A stretch of 7,852 bases of DNA from JBBRLG01 sp038231495 (GTDB lineage: Bacteria > Planctomycetota > Planctomycetia > Gemmatales > Gemmataceae): positions 1 through 7,852 of the forward strand of contig JBBRLG010000361.1 in NCBI GenBank assembly GCA_038231495.1. The letters are read 5' to 3'. Shown piece after piece: positions 1-5,593 of the stretch; positions within the stretch are counted from its first letter, which is position 1; each line of letters starts with the position of its first letter. The translations under genes were made by a program, and so were the position numbers. The notes below the pieces were generated by a model. The model had not been told where the DNA came from, did not search any database, and saw only the letters and a list, made by a program, of their open reading frames with translations.

Positions 1-38
1 CAGGAGAGAATCCAGGGGGGGGGTGTGTCAGGGGGTCG

Positions 39-98
39 GGAAACGAACTTCCCCAAGAGAATACCCGATAAGGACTTGCGGAAGTAAAGTTCGTTTCC
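39..98. repeat. Perfect 12-bp inverted repeat with a 36-nt spacer
   Basis: Bases 39-50 (ggaaacgaactt) are exactly complementary to bases 87-98 (aagttcgtttcc), separated by 36 nt. The related string gaaacgaa occurs again at about 117-124, without a partner arm. The element lies just beyond the 3' end of the minus-strand hydrolase gene, whose stop codon is at 196-198. There is no T-run beside either arm and the loop is long, so a classical intrinsic terminator is unlikely. It could be an mRNA 3'-end structure, an operator-like site for a gene outside the window, or the edge of a decayed mobile element. The base pairing is certain; the role is unknown. The rest of 1-195 contains no convincing gene. 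Confidence 0.6.
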
Positions 99-195
99 TT
101 TGCTCTCAAGCCACGCGAAACGAATGGATCGTCGCGGAAACGATAGCGCGCCAGGTCTACGGTTGGCTGGTTTTCAACAACGCGGTGAACGGTTA

Positions 196-1182
196 CTATT
201 TATCATCCGCCTGGAAGTGCTTCACCACGTTGTCCAGCCCCGACACGATGTACGCGACCGCCCCGTAATGGGTGCAGTCGTACCAGACGATTTTCTGTTC
301 GCCGCTGGCTTTCCACAGCGCCTCGGCCATGCGCGGCGGCACCAGCTCGTCGCGCTTGCCGGCGATTTGCAGCACCTTGCGCTGCTTCAGGTTGGCGGCA
401 CAGGTGAGCGGGTCGATCGGGGCAATGGCCGTCGCCATTTTCGCCTTGCTGCCGCCGATCCCTTCGTACACAAACCGGAACGCGGCCGCTTCGGGAATGT
501 CGTACCAGCAGTCCACGAAGCCGCCGCCGCTCAGGAGCAGCGCGACCCGGCCCAGCTTCGGCTCCATCTCCGCCGTCAGCGCTGCGATAAAACTGCCCAA
601 ACTCGTGCCGAGGATGCCGAGCCGCTTGCCGTCGATTTCGGGCCGGGATTCGAGCCAGGCCGTCGCCACGCGCAAGTCGAGGACGGTCTGGCGCACGGCG
701 GTGACGGTCTGCGGCACGTCGGGCGACATGAGGCGCAGCTTGCTGCCGGGCGGCCGCCGCGGGCCGTAATACGCCATGTGGACGTAGAGGCCGGCGATCT
801 TGTGTTGCGCCAGGTACGTCGCGATGGCGCGCGAAACGCTGCCGTCGCCGGCCGTGATGTCGAGCACGATCACCGCCGGGAACGGCCCCTTGCCCATCGG
901 CCGGTAGTATTCCGCGTGGACCGTGTTGTTCTCGACGGTCGCTGTCTCGACGGGCGATGGAAACGTCAGCCGGTGGACACTCACCTCGTTGGCGGGCATC
1001 TCGAACTTCAGCTTCATCTCGTAAGCGACGGTGCGCGCGTCGAGGCGGTAGCATTCGGGAATGTCTTTTTGATCGCCGAGCGGCGTGTATCGAAAAGTGC
1101 CCTTCTCGACGGCCGTGGGTTCCGCAGCGGCGACGGTGCCGCAAGCGAGCAGCCAAACGCAAACGGCGGGCAGAGTACGCAT
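196..1182 (-). CDS. Secreted alpha/beta-hydrolase (dienelactone-hydrolase-like)
   Basis: Predicted 328-residue exported serine hydrolase of the alpha/beta-hydrolase fold; the substrate cannot be read from sequence. A signal peptide fills residues 1-20 (hydrophobic VCVWLLACGTVAAA, likely cleaved before EPTAVE). The LLAC string also resembles a lipobox, so a lipoprotein is possible. The core follows: strand PAVIVLDIT (102-110), nucleophile elbow G-T-S-L-G-S with Ser194, probable acid Asp278 in GKRDELVP, and probable catalytic His305 in CTHYGA. These give a complete Ser-Asp-His triad in the right order and spacing for the fold. The start at 1182 is chosen because AGGAG sits 7 nt upstream and the signal peptide begins there. 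The frame stays open for 102 further codons upstream, but that stretch is Arg-rich, runs into the divergent gdh gene and is unlikely to be translated. The gene is transcribed away from gdh. Confidence 0.85.
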   Translation of the reverse strand: MRTLPAVCVWLLACGTVAAAEPTAVEKGTFRYTPLGDQKDIPECYRLDARTVAYEMKLKFEMPANEVSVHRLTFPSPVETATVENNTVHAEYYRPMGKGPFPAVIVLDITAGDGSVSRAIATYLAQHKIAGLYVHMAYYGPRRPPGSKLRLMSPDVPQTVTAVRQTVLDLRVATAWLESRPEIDGKRLGILGTSLGSFIAALTAEMEPKLGRVALLLSGGGFVDCWYDIPEAAAFRFVYEGIGGSKAKMATAIAPIDPLTCAANLKQRKVLQIAGKRDELVPPRMAEALWKASGEQKIVWYDCTHYGAVAYIVSGLDNVVKHFQADDK

Positions 1183-1288
1183 ACACCGGCTCCTGGGGCA
1201 AGTTTCCAAATCGACAGCGTTAATCGCATTCAGTATCGGCGATTGGCGCGACCCACGCAAGCCGCATCGCCGACGACGCCAACCGCTC

Positions 1289-1317
1289 CGGTCAATCCGA
1301 CGTTGCTGGCGTAGAAT
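1289..1317 (+). promoter_or_regulatory. Candidate sigma70-type promoter of the glutamate dehydrogenase gene
   Basis: A -10-like TAGAAT (1312-1317, five of six consensus bases) is preceded after 17 nt by CGGTCA (1289-1294, three of six -35 bases). Transcription would begin near 1324, giving a leader of about 65 nt before the gdh ATG at 1389. The site lies in the gap between the divergent hydrolase and dehydrogenase genes. I found no comparably good promoter for the hydrolase on the other strand. The evidence is consensus matching only. Confidence 0.35.
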
Positions 1318-1388
1318 GGAGTAGTCCCCAACCCCGGCGGATCGGAGTTTGCCGCCGTCTCTCCAAACCATCGTGAAGGAGCATTCCC

Positions 1389-2720
1389 ATGGCCCCGGCC
1401 GTCGCGCCCCCCGTCGCCAACGAACGCGAAACCAACAACCGTCACGCCGCCCACCGCGCACCTTTTTCCGTTTTTCATAGCTCTCCAACCTTTCAGATGG
1501 CGTGCAAACAACTCGACGACGTGGCCGAGGTGATCGAGATCGACCGCGGCGTTTTGCAGCGTATGAGCCTGCCCAAGCGTGCCATCGTCGTCAGCATCCC
1601 CGTCCGCATGGACGACGGCAACACCGAAATGTTCATCGGCTACCGCGTGCAACACAGCCTGACGAGCGGCCCGTCCAAGGGCGGTCTCCGCTACCACCCC
1701 AACGTCGATCTCGGCGAAGTGGCGGCACTGTCGATGTGGATGTCCTGGAAGTGCGGCATCATGAACCTGCCGTTCGGCGGCGCCAAGGGCGGCATCAGCG
1801 TGGACCCGGCCCACCTGTCGCTCGGCGAGTTGGAACGGCTGACGCGGCGGTTCACCGAAGAGGTGCTAAACGTCATCGGCCCGCGCATGGACGTGATGGC
1901 CCCGGACCTGGGCACCGACGAGCAAACGATGGCCTGGATCATGGACACCTACAGCATGAAGGTCGGCTACGCCTGCCCGGAGATCGTGACGGGCAAGCCG
2001 TTGGAGCTGGGCGGCTGTTACGGCCGCCGCGAGGCGACCGGCCGCGGCGTCACTTACTGCATCGTGGAGGCGATGAAGCTCTTGAAGCTGGCCCCGGAGG
2101 AAGCGACCGCGGTGGTCCAGGGATTCGGCAACGTCGGTTCGGTGGTGTGTCACGAATTGGCCCAGCGCGGCATCCGGGTCATCGCGATCAGCGACCGTTA
2201 CGGGGCGATTGCCAACCCGCGCGGCATCGACGTGGCGGCCCTGTCCCGGCACGTCAACGGCGGCAAGCTCTTGCGCGAGTTCCCCGACGCCGAGCCGATG
2301 GACCCCAACCAACTGTTGACGACGCCCTGCACGATCCTGGTGCCCGCGGCGCTGGAGCGCGTCATCACGGCCGCAAACGCCGGGCAACTCTGCTGCCGCA
2401 TTCTGGCCGAAGGTGCGAACGGCCCGACGACGCCGGACGCCGACGCGATTTTGGCCAACAGCGACGTGTTCATCATCCCCGACGTGCTGTGCAACGCCGG
2501 CGGCGTGACCGTGTCGTATTTCGAGTGGGTGCAGGACATCCAGCAGTTCTTGTGGAGTGAGGAAGAGGTCCAGCAGAAGCTGCAAAAGCTGATGTTGCGG
2601 GCGTTCAACCAGGTGACGCAGTTGGCAAGCCACCGCAAGCTGAGCATGCGCACCGCGGCGCTGAGCCTGGGCGTCGAGAAGATCGCGAAGGAGAAAATGC
2701 GGCGCGGGCTGTATCCGTAA
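1389..2720 (+). CDS. gdhA: NAD(P)-dependent glutamate dehydrogenase (Glu/Leu/Phe/Val dehydrogenase family)
   Basis: A 443-residue cytosolic enzyme expected to interconvert glutamate with 2-oxoglutarate and ammonium, linking nitrogen assimilation to central carbon metabolism. The N-terminal substrate domain carries GPSKGGLRYHP (94-104, with substrate Lys97), Lys121 in MSWKCGIMNLPFGG, catalytic Lys133 in PFGGAKGG and catalytic Asp173 in APDLGT. The Rossmann domain has GFGNVGS (245-251), with Asp269 at the end of the next strand. CNAGGVTVSYFEW (368-380) supplies Ser376 at the position that contacts the glutamate side-chain carboxylate; together with Lys97 it favours glutamate over leucine or phenylalanine. 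The C-terminus RRGLYP is typical. AAGGAG at 1376-1381 lies 7 nt before the ATG. The next Met (codon 37) has no ribosome site, and residues just before it (SPTFQMA) already match the family. The first 25 or so residues form an unconserved-looking extension. NAD versus NADP preference is not decided. Confidence 0.95.
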   Translation: MAPAVAPPVANERETNNRHAAHRAPFSVFHSSPTFQMACKQLDDVAEVIEIDRGVLQRMSLPKRAIVVSIPVRMDDGNTEMFIGYRVQHSLTSGPSKGGLRYHPNVDLGEVAALSMWMSWKCGIMNLPFGGAKGGISVDPAHLSLGELERLTRRFTEEVLNVIGPRMDVMAPDLGTDEQTMAWIMDTYSMKVGYACPEIVTGKPLELGGCYGRREATGRGVTYCIVEAMKLLKLAPEEATAVVQGFGNVGSVVCHELAQRGIRVIAISDRYGAIANPRGIDVAALSRHVNGGKLLREFPDAEPMDPNQLLTTPCTILVPAALERVITAANAGQLCCRILAEGANGPTTPDADAILANSDVFIIPDVLCNAGGVTVSYFEWVQDIQQFLWSEEEVQQKLQKLMLRAFNQVTQLASHRKLSMRTAALSLGVEKIAKEKMRRGLYP

Positions 2721-2732
2721 AATGGCAGCCGA

Positions 2733-2759
2733 CGTAGCCACAAGCGGCTCGCTTGTGGG
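2733..2759. repeat. Palindromic interspersed repeat, complete copy 1
   Basis: CCACAAGCG (2738-2746) pairs perfectly with CGCTTGTGG (2750-2758) around a 3-nt loop. The 27-nt unit 2733-2759 matches 7824-7850 at 25 of 27 positions. A half copy in the opposite orientation lies at 5480-5498. The unit fills the 63-nt gap between gdhA and the DUF4058 gene. It has the form of a REP-like element; the RNA hairpin could also attenuate or end gdhA transcripts, but no U-run follows it. Confidence 0.75.
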
Positions 2760-2783
2760 CTTGCCGTCGCACCGGGAGGTCTC

Positions 2784-3503
2784 ATGCCGTTACAGGATCA
2801 TTTTCATCCGCCGCTGAGCGTGACCCGGCACTGGCACGCCTTCCACAATTCGTGGGCGACGTACCTTTCGTCCGCTTTGAACCGGCTCTTGCCCGCCGGT
2901 TATTTCGCCGAGGCGAACGTCCAATTCGGCATCGAAATCGACGTGGCGGCGTTTGAAGAAGCGGGCGGCAATTCTATCGCGCGGTCGGATTCGACGGCCT
3001 GGTCGCCTCCCGCGCCGACGCAAACGGTTCCCTTCGCGGTGGTCACGGATGCGGTTGAGGTATTGATCTTCCGAAATGAGGGCGGCCCCACCCTCGCCGG
3101 CGCGATCGAGTTGGTCAGCCCTGCCAACAAGGATCGGCCGGCGCACCGCGCGGCCTTCGTGTCGAAGTGCCAAACGTATTTGCAACAAGGCGTCGGCGTG
3201 GTGGTCGTGGATGTGGTCACCGGACGGCGTGCGAACCTGCACAACGAATTGCTGACGCGGCTCTTCGTCCCCGACGCATCGCATCTGAACGCCGACCTGT
3301 ACGCCGTTGCCTACCGCCCGGTCGAACGCGACGAACAGTCGAGTCTCGATTTGTGGCTTGAAAACCTGGCTGTGGGCCGGCCGCTGCCTACGATGCCGCT
3401 CTGGTTGCCGGGGGCGTTGTGTCTGCCGGTGGAATTGGAAGCGACCTACGAGCGGACGTGTCGGGAACAAAGGCTTCTGGTCAACGGGGAGGCGGCGCCG
3501 TAG
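2784..3503 (+). CDS. DUF4058 family protein, possible PD-(D/E)XK-like fold
   Basis: A 239-residue protein of unknown function that I recognise as DUF4058, a family expanded in planctomycetes and cyanobacteria. The N-terminus MPLQDHFHPPLS, the early segment WHAFHNSWATYL (17-28), LLPAGYFAEANVQFGIEIDVAAFEE (36-59) and the core AGAIELVSPANKDR (105-118) are characteristic. That core plus Lys128, Tyr132 and the hydrophobic strand GVGVVVVDVV (136-145) resembles the E-x-x-SP-x-N/K layout of Uma2-type restriction-endonuclease-like proteins. Glu109 and Lys116 or Lys128 would be the candidate catalytic residues; this is inference. There is no signal peptide or membrane segment. GGAGG at 2775-2779 precedes the ATG by 4 nt. 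The gene is 63 nt downstream of gdhA but separated from it by a palindromic repeat, so co-transcription is uncertain. Confidence 0.82.
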   Translation: MPLQDHFHPPLSVTRHWHAFHNSWATYLSSALNRLLPAGYFAEANVQFGIEIDVAAFEEAGGNSIARSDSTAWSPPAPTQTVPFAVVTDAVEVLIFRNEGGPTLAGAIELVSPANKDRPAHRAAFVSKCQTYLQQGVGVVVVDVVTGRRANLHNELLTRLFVPDASHLNADLYAVAYRPVERDEQSSLDLWLENLAVGRPLPTMPLWLPGALCLPVELEATYERTCREQRLLVNGEAAP

Positions 3504-3532
3504 GACCGTAGGGCAAACCAAGGCGATTTTCC

Positions 3533-3561
3533 TTGACACCGGAGAAAATTACTCTAGTTAT
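3533..3561 (+). promoter_or_regulatory. Candidate promoter of the Dyp peroxidase gene
   Basis: A perfect -35 hexamer TTGACA (3533-3538) stands in a locally AT-rich patch unlike the surrounding sequence. A weak -10 follows at TAGTTA (3555-3560, 16-nt spacer) or AGTTAT (3556-3561, 17-nt spacer). Transcription would start near 3567, about 80 nt before the preferred peroxidase ATG at 3650. The first T of this element is also the first base of a possible TTG start in the peroxidase frame, so promoter and N-terminal extension are competing readings of the same bases. Confidence 0.4.
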
Positions 3562-3649
3562 GGCACAAGCTTCAAATCCTCCTAAACCGCTTGCGCCGGC
3601 CGCCGCCCCGGTGAAGCGTCTAATGCCGGCGGCCCACCGGAGAATCGCG

Positions 3650-5461
3650 ATGACCGCCTCGTCCAAGACCCCCACCGCCGGCGCGGCCGGGTCCATCCCG
3701 ACCCTTGCCGCAGTCAACGCGGACCTCGCGGCCATGGCCGCCCCCGGCTACCCGCTCGACCTGAACCAAATTCAGGGCAACATCCTGGGCGGGTTTAACA
3801 AGGATTACCAATCGTTCCTGTTCCTCCGCTTCGCCGACAAGAAGTCGGCCCGCGACTGGGTCGGCAGCATCGCCGGCGAGGTCGCCTCGGCCGCCGAAGT
3901 GGCGGCGTTCGACGGCCTGTTCAAGCTGGTCAACGGCCGCCGCGGCGGGGAACTCGGCGTCGTGAAGGCGACGTGGATGAACATCGCCTTCACGCACAAG
4001 GGCGTCGGCTTCCTCGGAGCCAGCGACGCACACAAATTCCCGACGGAGTTCACGCACGGCATGAAGGCCCGCGCCGCCGCGAACAAAGACGTCGGCCCGA
4101 GCGACCCGTCGAAATGGGTCGCGGCGCTGCGGCACGGCGACATCCACGCCCTGATGATCGTCGCCGCGGACTCGCCGGAGGACCTCGGCGAGCATGTCTT
4201 GCGCTACGTCCACAACCTGGGCATCCAGGGCGTGCAGCTCGTCTACCTTCAAGAGGGGGCGGTGCGCCAGGACGAGCCGGGCCACGAGCACTTCGGCTTC
4301 CGCGACGGCGTCTCCCAGCCCGGCGTCCGCCACCTCGACAGCCACGTCCCTTCCCTGACGAAGGCTCTGGCCAACCCGATCCACGGCAACCCCGGCCAGG
4401 ACCGTCTCCACGCCGGCGAGTTCGTCCTCGGCTACCCGACGCAAAAGCTCGAGAAAAAGCTGTGCGGCGACAAGGGCGAGGTGATTCCAAACCCCGACGA
4501 GGGGCCGCTCAGCCCGGCGCACGTGGGCGGGAACGAAACCGCGCCGTCGTGGGCCACGAACGGGTCATACCTCGTGTTCCGCCGACTGGCCCAGGATGTG
4601 GGTGGCTTCCGGGCCATGATCGAGCAGTTGGCCAAGGACGGAAAGTTAGGCACGAACGACCCGGCGGTGGTCGGGGCGAAGGTGGTCGGCCGGTATAAGA
4701 GCGGCGCGCCACTGGAGCGGACGAAAGATGAGGTGGCCCTCCTGGGCGAGACCTACGATCCGACAACAGGCGACTCGTCCAAGGAAGTCGCCACGGCGCT
4801 GGGGGTGACAGACAAGACGAAGAACAACGAGGGCGACCTGGCCGAGGACCGACGGCTGAACAACCACTTCGAGTTCGGGGACGACCAGGGGGCGATCGTG
4901 CCGCGGGCGGCCCACATTCGCAAGGCGTACCCGCGGGACGAGAGGCGGGGCGACGACGAGGATTCGGCCGACGAAAACGATTCGCAGACGCACCGGATTA
5001 TGCGGCGCGGCATCCCGTTCGGCACGTCGTTCCGGCCGGGCCTCGGCGCGGCCGGCCACGGCGGCAAGCCGGGTGTCGAGGAGCCGGGCGACCGCGGGCT
5101 GCTGTTCCTGTGCTACCAGAGCAGTCTGAAACGGCAGTTTGAATTCGTCCAGCAGCAGTGGGTCCACAACCCGGGCTTTCCGTTGAAGGGCGACGGCGAG
5201 GATCCGCTCATCGCCCAGACCAAGGACGGCGATTTCGTCCTCCAGGACGACGCCGGGAAGCCGAAGGCCCACGCCAAGATCACTCACTACGTGACGATGA
5301 CCGGCGGCGAGTACTTCTTCCAACCGTCGATCAAGGCCCTCACGACGGAACTCGGCAATCCCCCCCCGGCGGCCACCTGCCTGCCGGTACTCGGCGATCC
5401 GGACCTCGGCGACATCGACGCCGCGGGGGCCGACCCCTGCGCCGGGGCGGAGAAGGGTTGA
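3650..5461 (+). CDS. Dyp-type heme peroxidase, long form
   Basis: A 603-residue heme peroxidase of the dye-decolorizing family, using H2O2 to oxidise phenolic, aromatic or dye substrates. Signature motifs are in order: LDLNQIQGNILGGF (36-49) at the start of the domain; GFRDG (216-220) with distal catalytic Asp219; GAIVPRAAHIRKAYPR (414-429) with proximal heme ligand His422; MRRGIPFG (451-458) with probable distal Arg453; GLLFLCYQ and FEFVQQQW (483-504); and GGEYFFQPSIKAL (552-564). The proximal motif has Tyr427 where Asn is common (HIRKANPR). The protein is much longer than bacterial DypA/B types (about 300-400 residues). The additions lie at 264-410 and in an acidic insert, 430-446. There is no Sec or Tat signal, so it is predicted cytoplasmic. 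The start at 3650 has GGAG (3639-3642) 7 nt upstream. Alternatives are ATG 3560 or TTG 3533 in the same frame, where the extra codons look atypical (cta, aga) and overlap a probable promoter. It precedes the oxidase by 132 nt. Confidence 0.92.
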   Translation: MTASSKTPTAGAAGSIPTLAAVNADLAAMAAPGYPLDLNQIQGNILGGFNKDYQSFLFLRFADKKSARDWVGSIAGEVASAAEVAAFDGLFKLVNGRRGGELGVVKATWMNIAFTHKGVGFLGASDAHKFPTEFTHGMKARAAANKDVGPSDPSKWVAALRHGDIHALMIVAADSPEDLGEHVLRYVHNLGIQGVQLVYLQEGAVRQDEPGHEHFGFRDGVSQPGVRHLDSHVPSLTKALANPIHGNPGQDRLHAGEFVLGYPTQKLEKKLCGDKGEVIPNPDEGPLSPAHVGGNETAPSWATNGSYLVFRRLAQDVGGFRAMIEQLAKDGKLGTNDPAVVGAKVVGRYKSGAPLERTKDEVALLGETYDPTTGDSSKEVATALGVTDKTKNNEGDLAEDRRLNNHFEFGDDQGAIVPRAAHIRKAYPRDERRGDDEDSADENDSQTHRIMRRGIPFGTSFRPGLGAAGHGGKPGVEEPGDRGLLFLCYQSSLKRQFEFVQQQWVHNPGFPLKGDGEDPLIAQTKDGDFVLQDDAGKPKAHAKITHYVTMTGGEYFFQPSIKALTTELGNPPPAATCLPVLGDPDLGDIDAAGADPCAGAEKG

Positions 5462-5478
5462 TTTCCGGCGAGGCCGGG

Positions 5479-5507
5479 TCGAGCCGCTTGTGGCTACGGG
5501 ATAGAAT
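5479..5507 (+). promoter_or_regulatory. Candidate promoter for the oxidase and Cys-protein genes
   Basis: TAGAAT (5502-5507) is a five-of-six -10 match, with TCGAGC (5479-5484, three of six) 17 nt upstream. The -10 context tagaatg is identical to that before gdhA (1312-1318). The -35 and spacer overlap the half-copy of the palindromic repeat. A start near 5514 would give a leader of about 80 nt that contains the 5518-5546 hairpin. The call rests on consensus matching only; readthrough from the peroxidase gene is an alternative. Confidence 0.3.
5480..5498 (-). repeat. Half copy of the palindromic repeat, inverted
   Basis: The reverse complement of these 19 bases, cgtagccacaagcggctcg, is identical to 2733-2751. 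The second arm (cttgtggg) is missing, so this copy cannot form the hairpin. Outside the 19 bases the reverse complement reads ccc before cgta, as it does in the copy at 7822-7827. It lies 18 nt after the peroxidase stop codon and looks like a decayed or truncated member of the family. Confidence 0.65.
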
Positions 5508-5517
5508 GCGTTAACAA

Positions 5518-5546
5518 GCCCGCCGTCGCGGCCCGGGACGGCGGGC
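5518..5546 (+). other. GC-rich stem-loop between peroxidase and oxidase genes
   Basis: GCCCGCCGTC (5518-5527) pairs perfectly over 10 bp with GACGGCGGGC (5537-5546) around a 9-nt loop. It lies 56 nt after the peroxidase stop and 47 nt before the oxidase start. There is no U-run after the stem (the next bases are cgcccttgcg), so it is not a textbook intrinsic terminator. It could be a U-less terminator, an mRNA-stabilising 3' structure, or a leader hairpin of the oxidase transcript. Confidence 0.5.
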
Positions 5547-5593
5547 CGCCCTTGCGCGTTTACGATTCGGGACCCCTCGAAAGGAAAGCGAAG

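Noticed and set aside
15..23. Run of nine G near the window start
   Set aside because: The homopolymer could be a slippage site or a sequencing artefact, but no gene crosses it, so no phase-variation claim can be made.
23..268. Plus-strand 81-residue frame over the 3' end of the hydrolase gene
   Set aside because: It overlaps a well-supported minus-strand gene, starts with GTG without a ribosome site in a G-run, and has no recognisable domain.
100..1314. Long plus-strand frame (404 codons) antisense to the hydrolase
   Set aside because: It is Arg/His/Gly-rich, as expected for the antisense of GC-rich coding DNA. The opposite strand encodes a complete hydrolase triad and signal peptide.
1183..1488. 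N-terminal extension of the hydrolase frame by 102 codons
   Set aside because: The stretch is Arg-rich and overlaps the gdh start. The start at 1182 has both an SD site and a signal peptide.
1502..2560. Second plus-strand frame inside gdhA
   Set aside because: Low-complexity Arg/Gly/Pro translation in a shifted frame of a gene with full family motifs.
1389..2720. Leucine or phenylalanine dehydrogenase instead of glutamate dehydrogenase
   Set aside because: The length of about 440 residues, the GPSKGGLRYHP motif and Ser376 in VSYFEW fit glutamate dehydrogenase; leucine and phenylalanine enzymes are shorter and differ at these positions.
1866..2741. Minus-strand 291-codon frame opposite gdhA
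   Set aside because: No ribosome site or domain; its composition is typical of an antisense shadow.
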